A stretch of DNA of 64,000 nt from Shewanella amazonensis SB2B (GCF_000015245.1 NC_008700.1:626001-690000); one strand, 5' to 3'; positions 1 through 10,100 are shown, numbered from the stretch's first letter. Notes: generated by a model not told the origin, from the letters alone. Made by a program: numbers and translations.

Positions 1-122
1 CCTACAAACTTGATATCGACCCACAAAAGGGTCAGCACTATGGCCGCAAACGCAGCCCACAACCACCAGGTTTCCACGAGTAATACTCCCAAAACAAAAA
101 CAGCCTGTACCAGACGGTACAA
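1..122 (-). CDS. partial membrane protein, cut by left edge
   Basis: The minus-strand frame is open from a TGA at 165-167 to the window edge. It encodes a strongly hydrophobic stretch with the core VQAVFVLGVLLVETWWLWAA, followed by a second hydrophobic run that ends in WVDIKFV at the edge. This looks like the first transmembrane segments of an inner-membrane protein transcribed leftward. No ATG is visible; a TTG at 122 is the only convenient start, so the N-terminus is uncertain. I do not recognise the family. Seen: hydrophobic open frame. Inferred: real gene. Confidence 0.4.
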   Translation of the reverse strand, partial: MYRLVQAVFVLGVLLVETWWLWAAFAAIVLTLLWVDIKFV

Positions 123-143
123 GCTGCTCTGAGTTGGAGATAC

Positions 144-163
144 ACCTTGCCCGTCGGCAAGGT
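144..163. repeat. perfect 8-bp stem hairpin
   Basis: ACCTTGCC and GGCAAGGT form a perfect inverted repeat around a 4-nt loop. No T-run follows on either strand, so it is not a standard terminator. It lies between the edge membrane gene and the sulfatase and could be an operator or a leader hairpin. The rest of 164-439 shows nothing I can identify. Confidence 0.4.
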
Positions 164-439
164 CTCACTTACAGCCCCCCATGGCTGCCTGGTTGCCGGG
201 TGCAAATCACCGTCATGACGACAAACCAGCGAGAAGTTACTCCCCTTGTTGGTGCTTACTCTATCAGTGACAGCGCTGAGGCGCCAGTGGCAGACACCCA
301 AATAGTGAATAGCATGGCAAATACTCTAAAAGGTCTGAAATGTACCACTTTCGGCTTATCTATGGTTTTGCTGGTTGAACTATCTTTGAATGGTTCCAGG
401 TATGCGTGTTACCTGGCCTTTCAACAATGTAGGGAGTGC

Positions 440-2404
440 ATGATGAATACTCGAATTGGTTTGGCGGCGTTACTGGCCTGTGTGGGGGGGATAGCTGTGG
501 CGGCAGAGGTGCCAAAGCCCGCGACCACAAAAACCAAAGCTATTAATCAGGCCGTGAAGGATGCACTGGCGTTTGAGGACAAAACCGATTTCGATAACGC
601 CCGTAAAGGCTTTATCGCCGCGCCGGCCAAGGTGACTATTACTGCCGACAATGGTGCGCCCGTATGGGATCTTGAGCAGTACAAGACGTATATCACCCAG
701 GAAGCTGCGGCCCCTGAAACGGTGAACCCCTCTTTGTGGCGCAACGCTCAGCTCAATATGTTGCATGGCCTGTTTGAAGTCACCAAGGGCATCTATCAGG
801 TTCGGGGTTATGATTTGTCGAATATCACCTTTGTGAAAGGCGATAGCGGCTGGATCGTATTCGATCCACTTATCTCAGCCGAAACCGCCAAAGCAGCCTA
901 CGAGCTGATAAGCGAACATGTAGGTAAGTTTCCGGTAAAGGCCGTGATATACAGCCACAGTCATGTGGACCACTTCGGTGGGGTGCGGGGCTTGGTGGAC
1001 GAAGCCGATGTGGTCTCAGGTAAAGTCGATATTATCGCTCCAGAGCACTTTACCGAACATGCGGTCAGCGAAAACGTCATTGCCGGCAATGCCATGTCCC
1101 GCCGCGCTATTTATATGTATGGGGCACTGTTACCCCGCAATCCCCAGGGCGGAGTCAATGGTGGTTTAGGGCAAACAACTTCTACCGGGGCTGCCGGACT
1201 GTTGCTGCCCACCATCGAAATCAAAAAGACTGGCGAAGAGCTGACAGTTGATGGGGTGAAAATGGTGTTCCAGATGACGCCGGGCACCGAGGCGCCAGCC
1301 GAAATGAATACCCTGTTTCCGGATTTCAAAGCGCTGTGGATGGCGGAAAACACCACCAACACCATGCATAACATTCTAACGTTGCGTGGTGCTCAGGTGC
1401 GGGATGCACTCAAATGGTCTGGTTTTTTAAACGAAACCATCGACCGCTTTATGCCCGGTGTGGAGGTGAAATTCCAGAGCCACCATTGGCCTATGTGGGG
1501 TAACGACAAAATTGTCGACTACATGGAAAAACAACGGGATATTTATAAATTTACCCACGATCAGACAGTGCGACTGATGAACCAGGGTTATGTGGGCAGT
1601 GAGATCTCTGAAATGATTAAACTGCCACCGGAGCTTGAACGTAACTGGTCTACCCGTGGATATTACGGCACTCTAAGGCACAATTCCCGCGCCGTGTATC
1701 AGCGCTACATGGGCTGGTACGATGGTAACCCGGCTAATCTGAATAATCTGCCACCGGAAGATGCCGCCAAAAAATATGTGGAATACATGGGCGGCAGCGC
1801 AGCCATGTTGAAAAAGGCTAAAGCCGACTACGACAAGGGCGAGTATCGATGGGTCGCCGAGGTGATGAAACAGCTGGTATTTGCTGAGCCGGCAAACACC
1901 AATGCCAAGAATCTTCTCGCCGATAGCTTTGAGCAGCTTGGCTATCAGGCCGAATCCGGCCCTTGGCGTTCGGTTTACCTGCAGGGGGCATTCGAACTTC
2001 GAAACGGTGTTCCCACTTCTGGAGGAGTGAATACCGCCAGCCCGGATATCATTCGTGCCATGACACCTGAGATGGTGTTTGACTACTTTGCGGTAAGGTT
2101 AAACAGTGACAAAGCCGCAGGTAAAGATCTGACGTTGGAGATCCGCTTGAGCGATCTTAACCGTGACTTCTGCCTGAACGTGAAAAACGCGGTGCTGAAT
2201 TATGCCGAGCGCCAGTGCAAAACCAGCGATGTTTCCGTCACCCTGAATAAGGTGGTATTGGATGATATTCAATTGGGTAAGGGCAGCATCGATGACATGG
2301 TGAAGGCAGGCAAGGTAAGCCTTAAAGGCAGCGAGGCCAGTCTGAAAGAGTTCACTGGTATGCTGGATAATTTCAACTTCTGGTTTAATGTTGTGACGCC
2401 CTAA
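440..2404 (+). CDS. exported alkyl/aryl sulfatase, MBL fold (SdsA1/YjcS-like)
   Basis: About 654 residues. An N-terminal signal peptide (MMNTRIGLAALLACVGGIAVAA) suggests periplasmic location. The metallo-beta-lactamase metal motif HSHVDHFGG begins near residue 173. The protein then follows the SdsA1/YjcS plan: MBL catalytic domain, alkyl-sulfatase dimerisation domain, and a C-terminal SCP2-like domain in roughly the last 130 residues. This family hydrolyses alkyl sulfates such as SDS to alcohol and sulfate using a dinuclear zinc site. The open frame extends upstream to 134, but the AGGGAG at 431-436 and the signal peptide support ATG 440 or 443. It is monocistronic, with a bidirectional terminator just downstream. 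Natural substrate unknown. Confidence 0.9.
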   Translation: MMNTRIGLAALLACVGGIAVAAEVPKPATTKTKAINQAVKDALAFEDKTDFDNARKGFIAAPAKVTITADNGAPVWDLEQYKTYITQEAAAPETVNPSLWRNAQLNMLHGLFEVTKGIYQVRGYDLSNITFVKGDSGWIVFDPLISAETAKAAYELISEHVGKFPVKAVIYSHSHVDHFGGVRGLVDEADVVSGKVDIIAPEHFTEHAVSENVIAGNAMSRRAIYMYGALLPRNPQGGVNGGLGQTTSTGAAGLLLPTIEIKKTGEELTVDGVKMVFQMTPGTEAPAEMNTLFPDFKALWMAENTTNTMHNILTLRGAQVRDALKWSGFLNETIDRFMPGVEVKFQSHHWPMWGNDKIVDYMEKQRDIYKFTHDQTVRLMNQGYVGSEISEMIKLPPELERNWSTRGYYGTLRHNSRAVYQRYMGWYDGNPANLNNLPPEDAAKKYVEYMGGSAAMLKKAKADYDKGEYRWVAEVMKQLVFAEPANTNAKNLLADSFEQLGYQAESGPWRSVYLQGAFELRNGVPTSGGVNTASPDIIRAMTPEMVFDYFAVRLNSDKAAGKDLTLEIRLSDLNRDFCLNVKNAVLNYAERQCKTSDVSVTLNKVVLDDIQLGKGSIDDMVKAGKVSLKGSEASLKEFTGMLDNFNFWFNVVTP

Positions 2405-2420
2405 GTTGTTTTGCTGAAAT

Positions 2421-2450
2421 AAAAAAGCCACCTCAGGGGTGGCTTTTCTT
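2421..2450. terminator. bidirectional intrinsic terminator
   Basis: The stem AAAAGCCACC/GGTGGCTTTT with a TCAG-type loop has an A-run upstream and a T-run downstream, so it can stop both the sulfatase gene and the convergent deaD gene. Confidence 0.85.
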
Positions 2451-2458
2451 AACAGGGA

Positions 2459-4372
2459 TCAGTCTTCCTTTGGACGGCGTGGCTTGCCAGCTGGCTTCTT
2501 GTCGAAGCTCTTGCGCTCGCTAAATTTGCGGTCGCCACCGCGGTCACCACGGTCACCGCCACGATCGTTGAACTTACGCTCTCCGCGCTCAGGACGATCG
2601 CCGGATGGCTTACGTGTGCGCTTGGGGATTGGCCCGTTGCTTACCGGGATTTCATCGCTGCCATCGGTGCTTACTTCACGGATGTTCAGTGGCTTGCCAC
2701 ATACGCGCACTTTTTTCAGGTGCTGCAGTACTTCTTTTGGCATGCCGTCTGGCAGGTCAACAGTGGTTACTGCATCGTACAGCTGGATCTGGCCGATGTA
2801 GCGGCTGTCGATGTTGGCTTCGTTGGCGATGGCGCCCACGATGTTACCCACACCCACGTTATGGTCACGACCCACATCGATGAGATAACGCTTCATGCTG
2901 ATGTCCGGGTTGTCCTTGAGGGTATCGGCACTGCCGAAATTGCCTGGCAGAGGACGTGAGTCACGGCGACGCTCGTTACGGTCACCACGTTCGGCGCGAT
3001 CGTTCTGGCCACGGCCGGTGCGCTCGTCGAAGTTGTCACGCTGACGCTCGTGCATGGCAGGCAGCTGCAATGGACGCTCCAACTGCACCTGATGCAACAG
3101 GGCCGCGGCCAGTTGCTCGGTATCCACTTCCAGCTGCTGACACAGCTGAGCCACGGCGCCTTTCATAAAGTCCAGATGCTCGTTGGCGAGGATGTCGGCA
3201 ACCTGCTCACCCAAGCGAGACAGACGACGCTCGGCCACAGACTCTGGGCTTGGGATCTTCATTGGAGAGATACGGCTGTTGGTGGCGCGCTCGATGGTGC
3301 GAAGCATGCGCATTTCACGGCTGGTCACAAACAGAATTGCCATACCGGTACGACCCGCGCGGCCGGTACGGCCGATACGGTGCACGTAAGCTTCTGTATC
3401 GTAAGGAATATCGTAGTTTACTACGTGGCCGATACGCTCAACGTCCAGACCACGGGCGGCCACATCGGTGGCGATCAGAATATCCAGCTTGCCGGATTTC
3501 AGTTGATCAACGGCGCGCTCACGGGCCTGCTGGTTCATATCGCCGTGCAGTGGCGATGCGGCATAGCCACGGGCTTCCAGCTTTTCGGCCAGTTCCATAC
3601 AGGAGTTACGGGTACGCACGAAGATGATGATACCTTCAGTGTTTTCCACTTCCAGTACCCGTACCAGTGCCTCGAGTTTATTGTGCTGGGACACCTGCAC
3701 AAAACGTTGCTCGATGGATTCCACTGTGGTGTGGCTGGCGGCGATGCTGATGTTCACTGGATTGCGCAGGTGCTTGTTGGCAACGCGCTTGATCTGCTCA
3801 GGCATGGTGGCCGAGAACAGGGCCAGCTGGCGGCTCTCTGGAGTGTGCTCGAGGATCCACTCGATATCGTCGATGAAGCCCATTTTCAGCATTTCATCGG
3901 CTTCGTCGAGTACCAGAGCCTTCAAGGTGTCGAGCTTCAGGGTGCCACGACGCATGTGGTCCATAACACGGCCTGGTGTGCCCACAACTACCTGTGGACC
4001 ACGGCGCAGGGCCTGGAGCTGCTGATACATGCTCTGGCCACCGTAGATAGGCAGTACGTGGAAACCCTTCATGTGTTTGGCATAGCTGGTGAAGGCTTCG
4101 GCGACCTGTACCGCGAGTTCGCGGGTAGGGGCCAGCACCAGAATTTGTGGTGCATTGAGGTTGGCATCGACGCTGCAAAGCAGTGGCAGTGCAAAGGCAC
4201 CGGTTTTACCCGTACCTGTTTGTGCCTGACCCAGGATGTCCTGGCCGGACATCAGAGGTTGGATACTGGCGGCCTGGATGGGCGTAGGGGTTTCATAACC
4301 CAGCTCGTCGAGGGCACGCAAAACAGACTCAGTCAGACCGAGTTCGCGGAAAGTCTTTTCATTGGATGACAT
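2459..4372 (-). CDS. deaD: ATP-dependent DEAD-box RNA helicase DeaD/CsdA
   Basis: 637 residues, close to the usual DeaD length of about 630. Helicase motifs are present in order: AQTGTGKTG (Walker A, about residue 52), PTREL, DEAD, SAT, and HRIGRTGRAGR. After the two RecA-like domains comes a DbpA-type RNA-binding domain (VGNIVGAIANEANIDSRYIG), then an R/G/D-rich tail with RGGDRGDRGG repeats typical of CsdA. It unwinds structured RNA in ribosome assembly and mRNA decay, notably in the cold. Start is ATG 4372. About 200 nt upstream (4373-4574) holds no gene; cold-shock deaD genes often have long leaders, and this could be one (inference). Confidence 0.96.
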   Translation of the reverse strand: MSSNEKTFRELGLTESVLRALDELGYETPTPIQAASIQPLMSGQDILGQAQTGTGKTGAFALPLLCSVDANLNAPQILVLAPTRELAVQVAEAFTSYAKHMKGFHVLPIYGGQSMYQQLQALRRGPQVVVGTPGRVMDHMRRGTLKLDTLKALVLDEADEMLKMGFIDDIEWILEHTPESRQLALFSATMPEQIKRVANKHLRNPVNISIAASHTTVESIEQRFVQVSQHNKLEALVRVLEVENTEGIIIFVRTRNSCMELAEKLEARGYAASPLHGDMNQQARERAVDQLKSGKLDILIATDVAARGLDVERIGHVVNYDIPYDTEAYVHRIGRTGRAGRTGMAILFVTSREMRMLRTIERATNSRISPMKIPSPESVAERRLSRLGEQVADILANEHLDFMKGAVAQLCQQLEVDTEQLAAALLHQVQLERPLQLPAMHERQRDNFDERTGRGQNDRAERGDRNERRRDSRPLPGNFGSADTLKDNPDISMKRYLIDVGRDHNVGVGNIVGAIANEANIDSRYIGQIQLYDAVTTVDLPDGMPKEVLQHLKKVRVCGKPLNIREVSTDGSDEIPVSNGPIPKRTRKPSGDRPERGERKFNDRGGDRGDRGGDRKFSERKSFDKKPAGKPRRPKED

Positions 4373-4574
4373 GGATAACGCCTTAGGGTGCGCGTGATTG
4401 CGCTTGATGATTCACTAGACAGACCAGAAAACCAACCCCGTGTCGATTTCCCGTTCCGAATCCGAAAACGCCAGAGTATAGCAGCCTTTGCTGATTTTGG
4501 CCAAGAAAATATCCATTTTGACGATTTTGGCCCTTTTTTTGCGTCAAATGGGCAAAATAACAAAAGATTAACTT

Positions 4575-5600
4575 TTACCCCTGAGGCAGCTTGGGTTCCA
4601 GCGTTGTCCAGAGTAAAGGGTATACCGCCTCTATGGTCGCAGCCAGGAAGTTGAAGTCCAGTTTATCCGGGGTATCGTCCACCGTGTGGTACTGAGGGTG
4701 GGGAGGCACACCAAAATACAGCCAGGGCACGCCGCTTTTATGGAAAGGGTAATGATCAGAGGCTTTGAGATAGTTCACCTTCATGGCGCTGCCATCCCGT
4801 TCCAGCCGGGAATGACTGAGGCGGGCACAGAGGCCGTTACGCTCCACCAGTGCTTTGAGCTCATCGGCATTGGCAAATTTGCGGCTGCCTTCCATGTAGA
4901 TGGCATAGGGACTGCCGGGATGGCCGACCATATCGAGATTCAGTGCCAGTTCTGGCACTATGCCAAGCTCACCAAGTCGGGTTGCCAGCGCCTGACTGCC
5001 GTACAGTCCCGGCTCTTCGGCATCGGTTGCCACAAAGAGCAGGTTGAGATCCGCCGGGCGAAGTGGATCCTTTGCCGCTTGTTTTGCCAGCGCCAACAGC
5101 GCGGCGACGCCAGAGGCATTGTCATCGGCACCGGCAAAATATCTGGAGCCGCTTGTGCCCAGATGATCGTAGTGGGCCAGTACGACTCGCCAGCGCGAAT
5201 TAGCCTTCGCTGCCGGCAGCAGACCTATCACGTTGGTTCCCTGACGTTGGCCGAAGAGCTTGTCAATGCTGAAGGGATGAAAGAAGGGATGGCTGTCTTC
5301 TGCCGTTTGCTGCACCCTTTCCTGCGTCATGGGCGAAAAGTCTGCCGCCACCGGCTGCAGGCCCGACTCGCCAAAACGCACTGCCAGATACCGGCGGGCA
5401 AGCAAGGCCCCTTCGGTGCCGGTCTTGCGACCTGCCAGGGGCGCCGAGGCCAGGTGGACGACATCTTGTTTTACTTCAGGCAGAGAAACCCATTCGGCCG
5501 TCAGGTCTCGCCTGCACTGGGGAGCAGACGCGCAACCTGTCAGCCAGCATGCCAACAGGGCTGCTCCCCAAATCCGATAGCCAAGACGTCCCTGTCCCAT
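4575..5600 (-). CDS. M28-family zinc aminopeptidase, putative lipoprotein
   Basis: 341 residues. The N-terminus has a hydrophobic stretch ending in LTGC, a plausible lipobox, so the enzyme is probably membrane-anchored in the periplasm. M28 zinc ligands are visible in order: AHYDHLG, GADDNASG (bridging Asp), TDAEEPGLYGS (catalytic and metal-binding Glu), NLDMVG, and a late QYHTVDD histidine. Family members remove N-terminal amino acids from peptides. It starts 11 bp after the uvrA stop on the same strand, so it is probably cotranscribed with uvrA, which suggests position rather than shared function. Confidence 0.88.
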   Translation of the reverse strand: MGQGRLGYRIWGAALLACWLTGCASAPQCRRDLTAEWVSLPEVKQDVVHLASAPLAGRKTGTEGALLARRYLAVRFGESGLQPVAADFSPMTQERVQQTAEDSHPFFHPFSIDKLFGQRQGTNVIGLLPAAKANSRWRVVLAHYDHLGTSGSRYFAGADDNASGVAALLALAKQAAKDPLRPADLNLLFVATDAEEPGLYGSQALATRLGELGIVPELALNLDMVGHPGSPYAIYMEGSRKFANADELKALVERNGLCARLSHSRLERDGSAMKVNYLKASDHYPFHKSGVPWLYFGVPPHPQYHTVDDTPDKLDFNFLAATIEAVYPLLWTTLEPKLPQG

Positions 5601-5611
5601 GGTGAATGCCT

Positions 5612-8440
5612 CTAGCGTTGCAGCAGCGGCTTTAAGAAGCGCGCTGTGTGAGAGGTGGGATGCTCGGCTACGTCTTCTGGTGTGCCAGCCACCAAAATGG
5701 TGCCCCCGCCAGAGCCGCCTTCGGGGCCCAAATCCACAATCCAGTCGGCTGTCTTGATGACATCCAGATTGTGTTCAATCACCACTATGGTGTTGCCATG
5801 GGACTTGAGTCGGTGCAGTACGTCCAGCAGCAGCTGAATATCAGCAAAGTGCAGACCCGTTGTCGGCTCATCGAGAATATACAGGGTTTTGCCCGTATCC
5901 CGTTTCGACAGCTCCTTGGCCAGTTTTACCCGCTGAGCCTCTCCGCCCGACAGGGTGGTGGCGCTTTGGCCGAGACGAATGTATGACAGGCCAACATCCA
6001 TCAGAGTTTGCAGCTTGCGGGCGATGGCGGGCACGGCATCGAAAAACGTCCGGGCGTCTTCCACGGTCATCTGCAGCACTTCGTGGATGTTCTTGCCCTT
6101 GTATTTCACTTCCAGGGTTTCGCGGTTGTAACGTTTGCCCTTACAGGAGTCGCAGGGCACATACACATCCGGTAAAAAGTGCATCTCTACCTTGATAAGC
6201 CCATCACCCTGACAGGCCTCGCAGCGACCGCCCTTGACGTTAAAGGAGAAACGGCCCACCTGATAACCCCGGGTGCGGGACTCCTGGGTACCGGCAAAGA
6301 GTTCCCGGATGGGGGTGAAAATGCCCGTGTAAGTAGCAGGGTTGGACCGTGGGGTGCGGCCGATGGGGCTCTGATCGATATCCACCACCTTGTCGCACTG
6401 CTCAAGCCCTGTGATGCTGGTGTAAGGTGCGGGCTCATCCACTGTGGCACCATTGAGCGCCTTGTGGGCAATCTTGAAAAAGGTGTCGTTGATCAGGGTG
6501 GATTTACCCGAACCTGACACCCCGGTCACGCAGGTAAATAGGCCAACCGGAATGCTGAGGTCGACATTCTTGAGGTTATTACCACGGGCGCCCCTGAGCT
6601 CAATCAGCTGTTCCGGGTTGATGGGGGTACGACCGCCGTCCACCTGGATTTTGCGCTTGCCGGAAATGTACTGGCCGGTGACTGAGTGCTCGCAGGCGGT
6701 GATGGCGGCCAAATCGCCGTCGCAAATCACTTCGCCGCCATGAACACCGGCGCCCGGGCCTATATCGATAATATGGTCGGCCATGCGGATGGCGTCTTCG
6801 TCGTGCTCCACCACAATCACGGTATTGCCGAGATCCCGAAGGTGAGTCAGGGTGTTCAGCAGCCGCTCGTTGTCCCGCTGATGCAGGCCGATGGAGGGCT
6901 CATCCAGCACGTACATCACGCCAACCAGACCGGCGCCAATCTGGCTTGCCAGACGAATACGCTGGGCTTCGCCGCCGGAGAGGGTTTCGGCCGAACGTGC
7001 CAGACTCAGGTAGTTGAGTCCCACGTTAACCAGGAAGCCCAGACGATCGCGCACTTCTTTGAGGATTTTCTCGGCGATCTGGGCCTTTTGCCCTTCAAAT
7101 TCCAGCTTGTTGAAGTAATCCATGGCCTCGCCGATGGACCAGTGGGTCAGGGTCGGCAGGTTGAGATCTTCAATAAACACATGGCGGGCTTCTTCCCGCA
7201 GGCGCGAGCCGCCACAGCTGCTGCAGGCCTGATTGCTGATGTACTTGGCCAGCTCTTCGCGCACCGTATTGGATTCGGTCTCGCGGTAGCGTCTGTCCAT
7301 GTTGTTGAGAATACCTTCGAAGGGGTGTTTGCGCACCACCACATCGCCGCGATCGTTCACATAGCGGAAGGCCACCTCTTCTTTGCCAGAGCCGTAAAGC
7401 ACTATCTTTTGCACCTTGGCGGTCAGCTCACTGAAGGGGGCCTCCACATCGAACTCATAATGTTCGGCGAGGGACTTGAGCATCTGGAAATAATAGAAGT
7501 TACGTCTGTCCCAGCCGCGAACGGCGCCGCCCGCCAGCGACAGCTCACCGGAGACTATGACCCGCTCAGGGTCAAAAAATTGCTGTACGCCCAGGCCATC
7601 ACAGGTCTGGCAGGCGCCGGCGGGATTGTTGAAGGAAAAAATCCGTGGCTCCAGTTCGGCCATGGAATAACCGCAATGGGGGCAGGCAAAGTTGGCCGAG
7701 AAAATCATCTCTTCGGCAGCGCCTTCTTCCATGCTGGCCACCACGGCGATGCCGCCGGACAGCTCAAGGGTGGTCTCAAAGGATTCTGCCAGACGCTGCT
7801 GCATGTCGTCTTTGACCTTGAAGCGGTCCACCACCACTTCGATTGTGTGCTTCACGTGCAGATCCAGGGTTGGCGGATCGGATAGATCGCATACCTCACC
7901 ATCGATACGGGCGCGGATATAGCCCTGGGCCGACAGGCTGTCGAGCAGCTTAACGTGTTCACCCTTGCGGGCCTTGACCACAGGCGCCAGCAGCATCAGT
8001 TTTTCGCCCTCGGGGCGTTCCAGCACCTTGTCGACCATCTGGCTCACGGTCTGGGCCGCCAGTGGCTGGCCGTGGGTCGGGCAGCGTGGTTCGCCAACGC
8101 GGGCAAACAGCAGACGTAAATAATCGTACACCTCGGTAATGGTACCCACGGTGGAGCGAGGGTTATGGGAGGTGGATTTCTGCTCGATGGAAATGGCCGG
8201 GCTCAGACCCTCGATATGGTCCACATCGGGCTTTTCCATCAGGCTCAAAAACTGGCGGGCGTAGGCAGAGAGGGACTCCACATAGCGGCGCTGACCTTCG
8301 GCGTAGAGGGTATCAAACGCCAGCGACGACTTGCCTGACCCCGAGAGACCTGTGATCACAATCAGCTTGTCTCTGGGAATTGTCAGGTTGATATTCTTGA
8401 GGTTGTGGGTGCGGGCCCCGCGGATTTCAATCTTGTCCAT
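5612..8440 (-). CDS. uvrA: excinuclease ABC subunit UvrA
   Basis: 942 residues, the standard UvrA length. It carries two ABC ATPase modules: Walker A GLSGSGKSSLAF near residue 31 and GVSGSGKSTL in the second half, signature motifs SGGEAQRIRLASQ and SGGEAQRVKLA, and zinc-finger cysteines including CPHCGYSMAELEP and CEACQGDGL with CDSCKGKR. UvrA dimers find bulky DNA lesions and load UvrB in nucleotide excision repair. Start ATG 8440 gives MDKIEIRGARTHNLKN. It is divergent from the yajR-like gene. I found no clear CTG-N10-CAG LexA box in 8441-8697. Confidence 0.98.
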   Translation of the reverse strand: MDKIEIRGARTHNLKNINLTIPRDKLIVITGLSGSGKSSLAFDTLYAEGQRRYVESLSAYARQFLSLMEKPDVDHIEGLSPAISIEQKSTSHNPRSTVGTITEVYDYLRLLFARVGEPRCPTHGQPLAAQTVSQMVDKVLERPEGEKLMLLAPVVKARKGEHVKLLDSLSAQGYIRARIDGEVCDLSDPPTLDLHVKHTIEVVVDRFKVKDDMQQRLAESFETTLELSGGIAVVASMEEGAAEEMIFSANFACPHCGYSMAELEPRIFSFNNPAGACQTCDGLGVQQFFDPERVIVSGELSLAGGAVRGWDRRNFYYFQMLKSLAEHYEFDVEAPFSELTAKVQKIVLYGSGKEEVAFRYVNDRGDVVVRKHPFEGILNNMDRRYRETESNTVREELAKYISNQACSSCGGSRLREEARHVFIEDLNLPTLTHWSIGEAMDYFNKLEFEGQKAQIAEKILKEVRDRLGFLVNVGLNYLSLARSAETLSGGEAQRIRLASQIGAGLVGVMYVLDEPSIGLHQRDNERLLNTLTHLRDLGNTVIVVEHDEDAIRMADHIIDIGPGAGVHGGEVICDGDLAAITACEHSVTGQYISGKRKIQVDGGRTPINPEQLIELRGARGNNLKNVDLSIPVGLFTCVTGVSGSGKSTLINDTFFKIAHKALNGATVDEPAPYTSITGLEQCDKVVDIDQSPIGRTPRSNPATYTGIFTPIRELFAGTQESRTRGYQVGRFSFNVKGGRCEACQGDGLIKVEMHFLPDVYVPCDSCKGKRYNRETLEVKYKGKNIHEVLQMTVEDARTFFDAVPAIARKLQTLMDVGLSYIRLGQSATTLSGGEAQRVKLAKELSKRDTGKTLYILDEPTTGLHFADIQLLLDVLHRLKSHGNTIVVIEHNLDVIKTADWIVDLGPEGGSGGGTILVAGTPEDVAEHPTSHTARFLKPLLQR

Positions 8441-8697
8441 CTGCCACTTCTAAACGCCGGAAAAAAGACCATCAGTATCGCATAATTTACGCCTGAAACT
8501 ACAGCCGCACCAAAGACTGCTGTCAGAGGATTTGGGCGTGAGCTGCAATACCCCTTTGCCAGCGGCGTGGATCAAATTTACAATCGTGACAATTTTTACT
8601 TCCGGCATCTCAATCGCCGGAGCGCCAACTTGGGGGAGTGTGGCCGCTGTGCTACCATTCGCGCCCCCGGTGCATTCTTGAATCAAGGTTTTCAGTC

Positions 8698-10065
8698 ATG
8701 GCTAACAGCGGTCTTTCGGCCACCGAGAAAAAAGTCGCCTTTTCACTGGCCAGCGTATTCGGCCTGCGGATGATGGGTCTGTTTATGATCATGCCGGTGT
8801 TTGCCCTTTACGGCCAACATCTCGAAGGTTTCTCGCCTCTGTGGGTGGGTATAGCCATTGGTGCCTATGGTTTAACCCAGGCGCTGCTGCAAATCCCCAT
8901 GGGTATTCTGTCGGACAAATTTGGCCGCAAGCCAATTATTCTTATCGGCTTGTTGGTGTTTGCCGTGGGCAGTGTGGTCGCCGCCATGGCCGACAGCATC
9001 TATGGGGTAGTCTTCGGCCGGGCATTGCAGGGCATGGGGGCCATTGCCGCCGCAGTGCTGGCGCTGGCCGCCGATCTGACCCGTGACGAGCAGCGCACCA
9101 AGGTCATGGCCATTATCGGCATGTGTATTGGTTTCTCATTTGCGCTGTCATTGCTGGTGGGCCCGGTGGTGGCGCAGCATATGGGGCTTTCGGGGCTCTT
9201 TGCCCTCACTGCGGGTTTGGCGCTCTTGGGCATCTTGATAGTGCAACTGCTGGTACCAAACCCAGTGCATCAGGCGCCCAAGGGCGATACGCTGGCGGCG
9301 CCTGCCAAACTGATGCGGATGCTCAAAGACCCGCAGCTGTTCCGCCTCGATGCCGGTATCTTTATTTTGCACCTGGTGCTGACGGCCGTATTTGTGGCAT
9401 TGCCGCTGGATTTGGTGGATGCAGGTCTTGCCAAAGAAAAGCACTGGATGCTGTACTTCCCCGCTTTTATCGGTGCCTTTTTCTTGATGGTGCCGCTTAT
9501 CATCATCGGCGTGAAGCGTAAGAACACCAAGGGCATGTTCCAGGTGGCACTGGTGATCATGATGCTGGCCCTCGCTGTGATGGCGCTGTTTGCCGATAAT
9601 CTGTGGCTGCTGGCCTTTGCGGTGTTGCTGTTTTTTACCGGTTTTAACTACCTTGAAGCCTCGCTGCCCAGCCTGATTGCCAAGTTTTGCCCCGTGGGTG
9701 AAAAGGGCTCGGCCATGGGCGTGTATTCCACCAGTCAGTTCCTCGGTGCCTTCTGCGGTGGTCTTTTGGGCGGCGGCGCCTTCCAATTGCTGGGGGCGGC
9801 GGGTGTGTTCGTCGCGGCGCTCGGTTTGATGGCGCTTTGGCTGGTGCTTTCTCTGGGGATGAAGAACCCTGTGCTGCTCAAGAGCTACACCCTGGAAGCG
9901 CAGGTAGAAGGCAGGGAACAGGCCCGTGAAATGGCCAGCAGGCTGTCGCAATTGGCCGGTGTAGCCGAAGCCATTGTGGTGCTTGAAGAAAAAGTTGCTT
10001 ACCTCAAAGTGGATGAGCAATTCGATTTAAGAGAAGCCAGAGCTGTGTTAGGCTCTGCAAATTAA
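8698..10065 (+). CDS. yajR: YajR-type major facilitator exporter
   Basis: 455 residues, matching E. coli YajR (454). Twelve hydrophobic segments carry the MFS signature GILSDKFGRKP between TM2 and TM3. The last roughly 65 residues (AREMASRLSQLAGVAEAIVV...) form a small soluble domain in the position of the YAM domain that defines YajR. The substrate of this proton-driven exporter family is unknown. The frame is open from 8638, but ATG 8698 with AAGG nine bases upstream gives the YajR-like N-terminus. It sits between divergent uvrA and downstream ssb. Confidence 0.88.
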   Translation: MANSGLSATEKKVAFSLASVFGLRMMGLFMIMPVFALYGQHLEGFSPLWVGIAIGAYGLTQALLQIPMGILSDKFGRKPIILIGLLVFAVGSVVAAMADSIYGVVFGRALQGMGAIAAAVLALAADLTRDEQRTKVMAIIGMCIGFSFALSLLVGPVVAQHMGLSGLFALTAGLALLGILIVQLLVPNPVHQAPKGDTLAAPAKLMRMLKDPQLFRLDAGIFILHLVLTAVFVALPLDLVDAGLAKEKHWMLYFPAFIGAFFLMVPLIIIGVKRKNTKGMFQVALVIMMLALAVMALFADNLWLLAFAVLLFFTGFNYLEASLPSLIAKFCPVGEKGSAMGVYSTSQFLGAFCGGLLGGGAFQLLGAAGVFVAALGLMALWLVLSLGMKNPVLLKSYTLEAQVEGREQAREMASRLSQLAGVAEAIVVLEEKVAYLKVDEQFDLREARAVLGSAN

Positions 10066-10100
10066 CTCTGTTTTATACGCAAAATTTCGGGAGAGATTGA

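Noticed and set aside
134..439. Extended N-terminus of the alkyl sulfatase
   Set aside because: The TTG start has no ribosome-binding site and would bury the obvious signal peptide at residue 103.
3050..4369. 439-codon plus-strand ORF opposite deaD
   Set aside because: It is antisense to an unmistakable helicase and has no recognisable domain or ribosome-binding site; His/Gln-rich composition is typical of a complement frame.
6686..7885. 399-codon plus-strand ORF opposite uvrA
   Set aside because: Antisense to conserved UvrA; His/Gly-rich shadow frame.
9148..10020. 290-codon minus-strand ORF opposite the yajR gene
   Set aside because: Shadow of a membrane-protein gene; no protein motif.
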